Source: Leifsonia poae (GTDB lineage: Bacteria; Actinomycetota; Actinomycetes; Actinomycetales; Microbacteriaceae). From it: 64,000 nucleotides of DNA. Under the pieces are notes generated by a model. The model did not search any database. It was given only the letters and a program-made list of their open reading frames with translations, and was not told the DNA's origin. The translations under genes were made by a program, and so were the position numbers. How positions within the stretch are numbered: the first letter of the stretch is position 1; each line of letters starts with the position of its first letter. Shown here in pieces: positions 18,516-25,966 of this stretch. The stretch covers positions 368,014-432,013 of the forward strand of contig NZ_BSEN01000001.1 of assembly GCF_027921845.1 (NCBI RefSeq), written 5' to 3'.

Positions 18516-18564
18516 TGGCATGCGCTCGACCCACTGGCATATACTAAACGAACGATCAGTCAGT
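18516..18564 (+). promoter_or_regulatory. paaA promoter with overlapping PaaR operator
   Basis: TGGCAT (18516-18521), an 18-base spacer and TATACT (18540-18545) fit a promoter for paaABCDEG. A 22-base imperfect palindrome (18543-18564: ACTAAACGAACG then ATCAGTCAGT) covers the -10 box and the expected start. A bound repressor would therefore block paaA, and being in the divergent region it could also control paaR. Confidence 0.7.
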
Positions 18565-18579
18565 AATTCGGGAGTGTCA

Positions 18580-19578
18580 ATGACGACGACCCAGCAGGAC
18601 ACGGGGCAGCACGCAGAGCACGACGCACGCCTGGACGCCGAGGAGGCGGCCGGCCGGGAGCGATTCGACGACCTCATCGCCGCCGACTCGCGCGTCGAGC
18701 CCCGCGACTGGATGCCCGACGACTACCGCCGCACGCTCATCCGGCAGATGTCGCAGCATGCGAACTCCGAGATCATCGGCATGCAGCCGGAGGCGAACTG
18801 GATCACCCGCGCCCCGAGCCTCAAGCGCAAGGCCATCCTGATGGCCAAGGTGCAGGACGAGGCCGGGCACGGGCTGTACCTCTATTCCGCCACCCAGACC
18901 CTCGGGATCACGCGCGACGAGATGACCGAGCAGCTCATCGCCGGCAAGGCGCGCTACTCCTCGATCTTCAACTACCCCACGGTCAGCTGGGCCGACATGG
19001 GAGCGATCGGCTGGCTCGTCGACGGCGCCGCGATCTGCAACCAGGTCCCCCTGTGCCGGGCGTCGTATGCGCCGTACGGCCGCGCGATGGTGCGCATCTG
19101 TAAAGAGGAGTCGTTCCACCAGCGGCAGGGCTTCGAGATCCTGCTCTCGCTGATGCGCGGAACGACCGCCCAGCAGCAGCTGGCCCAGGATGCGGTGAAC
19201 CGCTGGTACTGGCCGTCGCTGATGATGTTCGGCCCGCCCGACGACGACTCCCCCAACTCCGCCCGCTCGATGGCGTGGAAGATCAAGCGCTTCTCGAACG
19301 ACGAGCTGCGCCAGCGCTTCGTCGGGATGCTCGTGCCGCAGGCCGAGGTGCTCGGCGTCACGCTCCCCGACCCCGACCTGCGCTGGAACGAGGAGCGCCA
19401 GGCGTACGACCTCGGACCGATCGACTGGACCGAGTTCAACGAGGTGCTCTCCGGGCGCGGTCCGTGCAACGCGCAGCGGATGCAGCGCCGGCGCGAGGCT
19501 CACGAGGACGGCCGCTGGGTGCGGGAGGCCGCGGCCGCCTACGCCGCGAAGCAATCCGGCCGAGTGGCGGCCGCCTGA
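18580..19578 (+). CDS. paaA: 1,2-phenylacetyl-CoA epoxidase, oxygenase subunit PaaA
   Basis: Catalytic di-iron subunit (332 residues) that epoxidises the ring of phenylacetyl-CoA with O2. The iron-ligand helices show [13 protein letters not shown] (ExxH) and [14 protein letters not shown] (ExxH). The substrate side has [13 protein letters not shown]. The ATG at 18580 has GGGAG 5 bases upstream. The stop shares TGATG with paaB. First gene of the paaABCDEG operon. Confidence 0.98.
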   Translation: MTTTQQDTGQHAEHDARLDAEEAAGRERFDDLIAADSRVEPRDWMPDDYRRTLIRQMSQHANSEIIGMQPEANWITRAPSLKRKAILMAKVQDEAGHGLYLYSATQTLGITRDEMTEQLIAGKARYSSIFNYPTVSWADMGAIGWLVDGAAICNQVPLCRASYAPYGRAMVRICKEESFHQRQGFEILLSLMRGTTAQQQLAQDAVNRWYWPSLMMFGPPDDDSPNSARSMAWKIKRFSNDELRQRFVGMLVPQAEVLGVTLPDPDLRWNEERQAYDLGPIDWTEFNEVLSGRGPCNAQRMQRRREAHEDGRWVREAAAAYAAKQSGRVAAA

Positions 19579-19892
19579 TGTCGGCCCCGGGGACCCCCGG
19601 CGACGCGCATCCCGAGACCTGGCCCCTCTGGGAGGTCTTCGTGCGGTCGAGCCGCGGACTCAGCCACGTGCACGTCGGCTCGCTGCACGCGCCCGACGAG
19701 ACGATGGCCGTGCGCAACGCCCGCGACCTCTATACCCGGCGCAACGAGGGCGTCTCGATCTGGGTCGTGCCGTCCGACGCCATCACCGCCAGCGATCCGG
19801 ATGCCAAGGGCGCCTTCTTCGAATCGCCCTCCGGCAAGAACTACCGGCACGCCACGTACTACACGGCCAGCGAAGGGGTGAAGCACTTGTGA
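19578..19892 (+). CDS. paaB: Phenylacetyl-CoA epoxidase subunit PaaB
   Basis: 104-residue small subunit of the epoxidase. It starts WPLWEVFVRSSRGLSHVHVGSLHAPDETMA in fragments typical of PaaB and ends with KNYRHATYYTASEGVKHL. It bridges the PaaAC complex in characterised systems. Overlaps paaA by one base (TGATG) and paaC by four. Confidence 0.96.
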   Translation: MSAPGTPGDAHPETWPLWEVFVRSSRGLSHVHVGSLHAPDETMAVRNARDLYTRRNEGVSIWVVPSDAITASDPDAKGAFFESPSGKNYRHATYYTASEGVKHL

Positions 19893-20716
19893 GCGACGAG
19901 CACGGCCACGTCGAGGTCAGCACCGTGACGCTCGGCGCGGAGTACGCCGGCGACTTCGCCCCCGGCAGCGAGGTCGCGACACCGGATGTCGCGGAGTACG
20001 CCCTCTGGTTGGGCGACGACTCGCTAATCCTCGCGCAGCGACTCGGCGCGTGGATCTCGCGCGCCCCCGAGCTCGAAGAGGACGTCGCCCTCGCCAACAT
20101 CGCCCTCGATCTGCTCGGGCACGCCCGCTCACTGTTGCGCTACGCGGGCACCGCCACCGGGCGCAGCGAAGACGACCTGGCGTACTGGCGCGACGAGCAC
20201 GAGTTCCGGTCGGCGCACCTGTTCGAGCAGCCCAACGGCGACTTCGCGCACACCATCGTGCGGCAGTTCGGTGCGTCCCACTACCTGTTCGAGCTCTACC
20301 TCCGGCTGCGGGCCTCCACCGATCCGGTGCTCGCCGCCGTCGCCGCGAAGGCCGTCAAAGAGGTCGACTACCACCGCGACCACGCCGATCAGTGGATGCT
20401 GCGGCTGGCCCTCGGCACCGACGAGTCGCGTCGCCGCCTGCTCATCGCGCTCGACGACCTGTGGCCGACGGTGGCCGAGCTGTTCGAGGACGAGCCGCTG
20501 AACGACCGGCTCGAAGGTCTCGCACCGCGGCCGTCGACGCTGCGCGCCGCCTTCGACGATTCCATCGCGCCCGTGCTGCGCGAGTGCGAGCTGGAGACGC
20601 CATCGACGTTCGAGGCGTCCGGCGGGGGCCGTCGCGGGAACCATTCGGAGTACCTGGGCCCGCTGCTCGCGGAACTGCAGGTGCTCGCTCGGCAGCATCC
20701 GGGGGCGAGCTGGTGA
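19889..20716 (+). CDS. paaC: Phenylacetyl-CoA epoxidase structural subunit PaaC
   Basis: 275-residue inactive ferritin-like partner of PaaA. It has LANIALDLLGHARSLLRYAG, EHEFRSAHLFEQPNGDFAHT and EVDYHRDHADQWMLRLA in the four-helix bundle. The start is a GTG overlapping the paaB stop. PaaC stabilises PaaA but does not bind catalytic iron in the known complex. Confidence 0.96.
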   Translation: MSDEHGHVEVSTVTLGAEYAGDFAPGSEVATPDVAEYALWLGDDSLILAQRLGAWISRAPELEEDVALANIALDLLGHARSLLRYAGTATGRSEDDLAYWRDEHEFRSAHLFEQPNGDFAHTIVRQFGASHYLFELYLRLRASTDPVLAAVAAKAVKEVDYHRDHADQWMLRLALGTDESRRRLLIALDDLWPTVAELFEDEPLNDRLEGLAPRPSTLRAAFDDSIAPVLRECELETPSTFEASGGGRRGNHSEYLGPLLAELQVLARQHPGASW

Positions 20717-21225
20717 CCGGGGTCGCGCGCTGGAGCAGCCACAGCGCCGACGCGGTTCGCGCGTGGTCGGCCGCCGCCGCCGTCGTCGACCCGGAGGTGC
20801 CGGTGCTGACCATCGACGACCTCGGCATCCTGCGCGAGGTCACCGTCACCGACGACGGCGTGAACGTCGTCGTGACCCCCACCTACAGCGGGTGCCCGGC
20901 GATGGAGGCGATCCGCCAGGATCTGCAGCGCGCGCTCGGCGAGGCCGGCTTCGGCCCCGTGACGGTGCGCCTGGCGCTGACCCCGGCCTGGACGACCGAC
21001 TGGATCAGCGACGCCGGCCGGGCCGCGCTCGAAGAGTTCGGGATCGCGCCGCCCAGCGGGGGCGCGCCGGTCATTGGCGCCGTCCGCGTGCGGATGGCCG
21101 TGAAGTGCCCGCACTGCCAGTCGCTCGACACCAGGGAGATCTCGCGGTTCGGCTCGACCTCGTGCAAGGCGCTCTACGAGTGCGCCGCATGCGGCGAGCC
21201 GTTCGACTACTTCAAGGCGTTCTGA
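20713..21225 (+). CDS. paaD: Phenylacetate pathway iron-sulfur maturation protein PaaD
   Basis: 170 residues, GTG start overlapping the paaC stop. The N-terminal DUF59/MIP18 domain (DPEVPVLTIDDLGILREV, TPTYSGCPAM) is followed by a C-terminal zinc-ribbon-like tail with CPHCQS and CAACGEPFDYFKAF. PaaD is needed for an active epoxidase, probably by maturing the iron-sulfur cluster of PaaE. Confidence 0.95.
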   Translation: MTGVARWSSHSADAVRAWSAAAAVVDPEVPVLTIDDLGILREVTVTDDGVNVVVTPTYSGCPAMEAIRQDLQRALGEAGFGPVTVRLALTPAWTTDWISDAGRAALEEFGIAPPSGGAPVIGAVRVRMAVKCPHCQSLDTREISRFGSTSCKALYECAACGEPFDYFKAF

Positions 21226-22313
21226 TGGCGCGCGCACGGTTCCACACGCTCGCCGTCGCCGAGGTGCGGCCGCTGACCGCGGCGAGCGTCGAGGTCACCT
21301 TCGCCGTCCCCGACGAACTGCGCGGTGCCTACGACTACCTGCCCGGCCAGCACGTCGCGCTCCGGGCGACCGTCGACGGTCACGAGCTGCGCCGCAGCTA
21401 CTCGCTCTGCCGGCCGCCGACGCCGGGAAGCATCAGCGTGGCGATCAAGCGGGATCTCGGCGGCGCGTTCTCGACGTGGGCGACGTCGCAGCTGGCCGCC
21501 GGCGACCGGATCGACGTGATGAGCCCGCAGGGGACCTTCACCACCGACCTCGGCGCGCTCGACGGAAAGCACATCGTCGGCGTCGCGGCGGGCTCGGGTA
21601 TCACGCCGCTGATGGCGCTGGCCCACAGCATCCTGGCCGCGTCGGACACCGCGCGATTCTCGCTCGTCTACACGAACCGCACCGCGATCGACGTGATGTT
21701 CCTCGATGAGCTCTCCGACCTGAAAGACCGCTACCCCGCGCAGCTCGCACTGCACCACGTGCTGTCGCGCGAGCAGCGCTCCGCTCCTCTCCTCTCGGGC
21801 CGCATCGACGAGGAACGGCTGCGCAGGCTGCTCGACGTGCTGATCCCACCTGCGACGGTCGACGAGTGGTTCCTCTGCGGGCCGTTCGAGCTCGTGCAGC
21901 TGTGCCGCGACGTGCTGGAGGAGCTCGGCGTCGAGCGGCCGCACATCCACTTCGAGCTGTTCACCACGGGCGAGCCCGGCCAGGTGACCGGCGACACCGG
22001 GCGTCCGGTGATCACCCACGAGGGCGACAAGACGGTCGAGATCGAGTTCTCGCTCGACGGCCAGACGTCGACGGTCACGACGCCGGTGGACGCGAACGAG
22101 TCCGTGCTGAACGCCGCGCTGCGCGTGCGGCCCGACGTGCCGTTCGCCTGCGCGGGCGGTGTCTGCGGCACCTGTCGTGCCCGGCTCGTCTCCGGCGACG
22201 TGCGGATGACCGAGAACTACGCGCTCGAGCCGGAGGAGCTGGAACGCGGCTACGTGCTCACCTGCCAATCGCATCCCGTCACCGACCGCGTGGTCGTGGA
22301 CTACGACGTCTAG
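21225..22313 (+). CDS. paaE: Phenylacetyl-CoA epoxidase reductase PaaE
   Basis: 362-residue reductase that passes electrons from NADPH to PaaA. The FAD-binding domain has LRRSYSLCRPP and the nucleotide domain has GVAAGSGITPLMALAHS. The C-terminal plant-type ferredoxin domain has cluster cysteines in CAGGVCGTCRARLVSGD and a final Cys in YVLTCQSHP. The ATG shares TGATG with paaD. Confidence 0.97.
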   Translation: MARARFHTLAVAEVRPLTAASVEVTFAVPDELRGAYDYLPGQHVALRATVDGHELRRSYSLCRPPTPGSISVAIKRDLGGAFSTWATSQLAAGDRIDVMSPQGTFTTDLGALDGKHIVGVAAGSGITPLMALAHSILAASDTARFSLVYTNRTAIDVMFLDELSDLKDRYPAQLALHHVLSREQRSAPLLSGRIDEERLRRLLDVLIPPATVDEWFLCGPFELVQLCRDVLEELGVERPHIHFELFTTGEPGQVTGDTGRPVITHEGDKTVEIEFSLDGQTSTVTTPVDANESVLNAALRVRPDVPFACAGGVCGTCRARLVSGDVRMTENYALEPEELERGYVLTCQSHPVTDRVVVDYDV

Positions 22314-22321
22314 GAGCGCCC

Positions 22322-23092
22322 ATGATCGACCTGCAGATCGCCGACGACATCGCCCGCGTGACCCTCGACGCGCCGGAAAAGCTCAACGCGCTCGACGCCG
22401 CGGCCCTCGGCGAGCTCGACGCCGCATATGCCGAGGCCGAGCGGGCGGGGGTACGTGCGCTCATCCTGCAGGGCACCGGCCGGGCGTTCTGCGCGGGCCG
22501 CGACATCGCCGGCGTCGACCCGGCGACCGACGACGTCTCCGGCTACCTCGACGGACTGGTGACGCCGTTGCTGCAGCGGATCAGTGCGTTCCCGGCTCCG
22601 ACGTTCGCCGCCGCTCACGGTGCCTGCCTCGGCGTCGGACTCGGCCTGCTCCTGGCGACGGACGTGGTCTACGTGGCGGACACGGCCAAGATCGGCTCGC
22701 CGTTCGCCGCGCTGGGCGCGCTGCTCGACTCCGGCGGCCACTCGCTGTTCGTCTCGCGGCTCGGCAGCCACAAGACGCTCGACCTGATCTACACCGGCCG
22801 GCTCATGTCGGGCACCGAGGCGGTCGGCTCCGGCCTGTTCAGCCGGGTGCTGCCGGTGGCCGAGCTGCAGGATGCGGTGGATGCGGCGGCGAGGACGGCC
22901 GCGGCGGGCGCGACGCGCGCGTTCCTGGCGAGCAAGCAGCTGGTGCGCGCCATCCGCGACGAGCAGCTCGCGTTGTGGGATGCCGTGGCGGCGGAGAACG
23001 CGGCGCAGGCGGCGCTGCGCGACACGCTCGACTACCGGGAGGGCTTCGCGGCGTTCCAGCAGAAACGCGCGCCGCGGTTCGTCGGCGACTGA
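22322..23092 (+). CDS. paaG: Ring-1,2-epoxyphenylacetyl-CoA isomerase PaaG
   Basis: 256-residue crotonase-fold protein starting 8 bases after paaE. AFCAGRDIAGVD and HGACLGVGLGLLLATD form the oxyanion hole. The usual hydratase glutamate region reads LLDSGGHSLF, the DSGG pattern of PaaG rather than the PETGLG of a hydratase. It should convert the ring epoxide to oxepin-CoA, completing the route epoxidase, isomerase, PaaZ. Last gene of the operon, followed by family B repeats. Confidence 0.85.
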   Translation: MIDLQIADDIARVTLDAPEKLNALDAAALGELDAAYAEAERAGVRALILQGTGRAFCAGRDIAGVDPATDDVSGYLDGLVTPLLQRISAFPAPTFAAAHGACLGVGLGLLLATDVVYVADTAKIGSPFAALGALLDSGGHSLFVSRLGSHKTLDLIYTGRLMSGTEAVGSGLFSRVLPVAELQDAVDAAARTAAAGATRAFLASKQLVRAIRDEQLALWDAVAAENAAQAALRDTLDYREGFAAFQQKRAPRFVGD

Positions 23093-23126
23093 CCGCCGAT
23101 CCTGCTGCGGCGCGGCCACGTCCGCC

Positions 23127-23218
23127 GCAACTCCGGAAGATCGGGCCCGATGCGCCCCCGCCGTCCGGAGTTGTGCCCGCCACGGCGGCGCGTCGACCCG
23201 GAGTTCCGGAGTTATGCC
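23127..23218. repeat. Palindromic repeat, family B, in the paaG convergent gap
   Basis: CGCAACTCCGGA (23127-23138) is inverted at TCCGGAGTTGTGC (23165-23177), and a third copy TTCCGGAGTTATGC follows at 23205-23218. Between the first two arms the spacing and bases (CGGGCCCG, CGCCCC) resemble the interior of the 128-base units at 2.5-2.8 kb. It occupies most of the 193-base gap between paaG and a convergent membrane-protein gene. Confidence 0.85.
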
Positions 23219-23285
23219 TGCAGCCGGCCGCACCGGCTCGGGGCCGCCGCCAGCACGACGGTCCGACCAGCGCGGGCCGCCGGCA

Positions 23286-24278
23286 TCAGAGCGCGGGCAC
23301 CCGCACCGGCGCGCCCACGTGGCGCCGCATCCGGTACGCGACGATCAGCACCGCGATCACCGCAGCGACGAGCACGCACTGCTCGATCGCCGGCAACACG
23401 CCGAGCAGCAGCGCCTTCACCAGCCCGAGCCAGCAGTAGGTGAGAACGGCACCCGTCGCCAGCCCGAGCACGTCGAGGCGGAGCACCGCCGCCAGCACGG
23501 CGCCCGCGGCCAGCGGGAGCAGCAGCACGAGGCAGCCCAGCCACGGCGAGAAGTCGCGCGGCAGCCGGTCGGCCCCCACGAACAGACTGGTCGCGACGAG
23601 CCCGGTGAGCAGCGACCACCAGTACGGGCCGCGCCCACGCGGCCGCATCCGGGGCAGGCGCAGCGCGACGACGATCGCCGCCGCCGCGACCACCGCCGCG
23701 GTGAGGTACTGCCATGGCGTCCCCGCGAACCCGGGCCCGATCACCGTCGCGAACAGGATGGCCGTGCCGCCGACCACGTACAGGATGCACGCCACCACGA
23801 TCCCCGGAACGCCCAGCCACCGCCCCTGCACCTGCGGCGCGACGACGCGGCGCCCGACGAGCGGACGCGGGAACAGCGCCTCTGCGATCGCGATCGGCGC
23901 GCCCATGCTCCAGATCACGTGCAGGGTCAGCACGAAGATCGTCCACGGCCCGCCGATCGCGAGGCCGGGGATGAACCCGTAGGCGAGCAGATGCTCACCG
24001 GCGAAGTCCGGGTTGAACAGGCTCTGGTCGACGAAGCCCTCCTCGATCACCCCGAAGGCGAACGCCAGCAGCAGGATGCTCGGCCAGCCGCGCCCGGTGC
24101 CGCGTGCGATCTCGCGGATGAGCACAGCGGCCGATCCGTAGAACGCCGTGTACAGCACCAGTTCGGCGATCTGCTGCCCGAGCGGGGCGGCGCCGGAGAG
24201 CCATTGGTCGCCGAGCAGGAACTCGGCCGTGATGGCGGAGAGGAGGGCCAGCGTGAGCGCGCGTCCGAGCGATTTCAT
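23286..24278 (-). CDS. Polytopic membrane protein of unknown function
   Basis: 330-residue protein with about nine to ten hydrophobic segments and few polar loops. It starts MKSLGRALTLALLSAITAEF. One segment, FAFGVIEEGFVDQSLF, has a double glutamate reminiscent of CPBP-type intramembrane proteases, but the paired His motifs of that family are not evident, so I leave it unassigned. The ATG at 24278 was chosen because the GTG 27 bases upstream adds only polar residues. It stands alone, convergent with paaG. Confidence 0.7.
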   Translation of the reverse strand: MKSLGRALTLALLSAITAEFLLGDQWLSGAAPLGQQIAELVLYTAFYGSAAVLIREIARGTGRGWPSILLLAFAFGVIEEGFVDQSLFNPDFAGEHLLAYGFIPGLAIGGPWTIFVLTLHVIWSMGAPIAIAEALFPRPLVGRRVVAPQVQGRWLGVPGIVVACILYVVGGTAILFATVIGPGFAGTPWQYLTAAVVAAAAIVVALRLPRMRPRGRGPYWWSLLTGLVATSLFVGADRLPRDFSPWLGCLVLLLPLAAGAVLAAVLRLDVLGLATGAVLTYCWLGLVKALLLGVLPAIEQCVLVAAVIAVLIVAYRMRRHVGAPVRVPAL

Positions 24279-24527
24279 GACGCCATGGTGGACCCGCGGG
24301 TCCACCGGTGACCAGCACCGCCGTCACGTTCTGTGCGTGACATCCGTCACGGGGGCGGGTAGAACTTCCGGTCTGCCTTTTGTCGAGCTTCCCTCGGCGA
24401 GACAATCTGTCCCAAGACGGCGCGCATGGGCTTCGAAAGTGTGCACGTCCCACGCGGCGCTTGCTGCACGGGTAAGGCGGCAGGCGCCGCGGTGTGCCCG
24501 CCCGCGCCCGCCCGTCCGCTCGCGCCG

Positions 24528-25868
24528 CTAGAGCACGCGCGCGCTCAGCAGGCGGTCGACGGCCGCCAGCGGGATCGGCAGCCACGCCGGGCGGTGGCGG
24601 GACTCGTAGGTGACCTCGTACACCGCCTTGTCCAGCTCGAACGCGTCGAGCAGGTGGGCGAAGTCGGTCACCACGCTGCCGGCGACCGAGGAGTAGCCGT
24701 CGAGATACGACGCGCGGGCGCGCACCGCCCACGCCGTCGCGTCGATCGGAGGCTCCCGGCGCGCGAGCGATCCGGCCACGTAGTCGAACGAACGCAGCAT
24801 GCCGGCGACGTCCCGCAGGGTCGCATCCGGTAGAGCGCGCTCGGCGAGGGGCCGCAGCGGCTCGCCCTCGAAGTCGATGAACTGCCAGCCGCGCGCGCTC
24901 GAATGGAGCACCTGCCCGAGGTGCAGGTCGCCGTGGATGCGCTGCAGCAGCGGATGCGGCGAGTCGGCCGCGATCTCGTAGACGGCGGCGATGCCGGCCC
25001 GCGACTCCGCGATCGCCGGCACCTCGGTGCTCGCGATCGTCAATCGCTGGAACATCCCGTCGAGCGCGAGCGCAACGTCCTCGCGCACGGCCGGTTTGGT
25101 CGGCAGCACCCGGGCCAGCTGCACGTGCAGTTCGGCCGTGCCCGCGCCGAGCGCGAACGCGCGCTCCGCGAAGTCCTCAGCGTGCTCCGCCGCCGAGACG
25201 GCGAGCTCCCAGCCGTCCTCGGCCCCCGTCAAGAAGTCCTGGGCGAGAGCCAGCTCACCGGATGCCCGCCCGGGTCCGCCCGCTTCCGGCCAGCTGCCCG
25301 ACACCCAGCCGCGCAGCGACGGCGTCCGCTGCGAGCCGCCCTCGGTCAACGCGGCGAGCGTGGAGACATCCGGGTTCGGGCCGTCCTGCACGACGCGGAA
25401 GACCTTGATCAGCACGAGTCCGCCGTCGTCGAGCTCGGCGACGATCGACGTGTTCGACTGCTCGCCGGTGAGCTTGCGCGACGACCGCACGACGACGGGG
25501 TCGCCGAGCCGATGTCCGCGCACCGACGCATCGGCGCTCTCGGCACGCCCGGCGCCGGCCATCATGGCCGCGAGCGCGGCGACGTAGGGTTCGTCGGCGG
25601 TGCCGTCGTAGAGATGGCGGCCTCCGGCCTCTCCGATCAGCGCGGCGGGGTCGCCGTCCCTGCTGCTTCTGGCCACGACGGGCACCTGGTAGACGCGGGG
25701 CGTGCGGGGGGCGTCATCGGCGAAGAAGTGCGTGAGCACACGGGCGCCGTCGCGCGAGGGCTCCATCTCCACGGAGGCGAGCAGCCGGAGGCGCGGTTCG
25801 ACGCTCTTGGTCGAGTACCAGCGCTGGCGGCGCATCCATGACCCGATGAGCTCGGTGAGTTCGGTCAT
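24528..25868 (-). CDS. mak: Maltokinase
   Basis: 446-residue kinase related to actinobacterial maltokinase (Pep2/Mak). It has the N-terminal cap MTELTELIGSWMRRQRWYSTK, VVRSSRKLTGEQSNTSI, the phosphotransfer motif RIHGDLHLGQVLHS and the metal-binding FIDFEGEPLRPLAER. It phosphorylates maltose to maltose 1-phosphate for alpha-glucan synthesis by GlgE. Its usual partners treS and glgE are not next to it here. A gene-free 249-base stretch separates it from the membrane protein upstream of 24278. That stretch holds a small inverted repeat (GTGACATCCGTCAC) and nothing else clear. Confidence 0.88.
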   Translation of the reverse strand: MTELTELIGSWMRRQRWYSTKSVEPRLRLLASVEMEPSRDGARVLTHFFADDAPRTPRVYQVPVVARSSRDGDPAALIGEAGGRHLYDGTADEPYVAALAAMMAGAGRAESADASVRGHRLGDPVVVRSSRKLTGEQSNTSIVAELDDGGLVLIKVFRVVQDGPNPDVSTLAALTEGGSQRTPSLRGWVSGSWPEAGGPGRASGELALAQDFLTGAEDGWELAVSAAEHAEDFAERAFALGAGTAELHVQLARVLPTKPAVREDVALALDGMFQRLTIASTEVPAIAESRAGIAAVYEIAADSPHPLLQRIHGDLHLGQVLHSSARGWQFIDFEGEPLRPLAERALPDATLRDVAGMLRSFDYVAGSLARREPPIDATAWAVRARASYLDGYSSVAGSVVTDFAHLLDAFELDKAVYEVTYESRHRPAWLPIPLAAVDRLLSARVL

Positions 25869-25966
25869 GTCTGCACCGTACGCCCCTGCCTGGGGAAACG
25901 CTTGGAGCCGCTCAGACAGTCCGTGTGGGATGACGCCCGGTGTCGTCGGCGCGAGGCGGAACCCGC

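Noticed and set aside
23286-24278. CPBP protease assignment for the 330-aa membrane protein
   Set aside because: One EE pair is present, but the following Arg and the two His motifs of the family are not found, so it stays unassigned.
24279-24527. Possible small gene or RNA in the 249-base gap before the membrane-protein gene
   Set aside because: No frame has a ribosome site or protein-like composition. Only a short GTGAC/GTCAC dyad is visible, which may be an operator.
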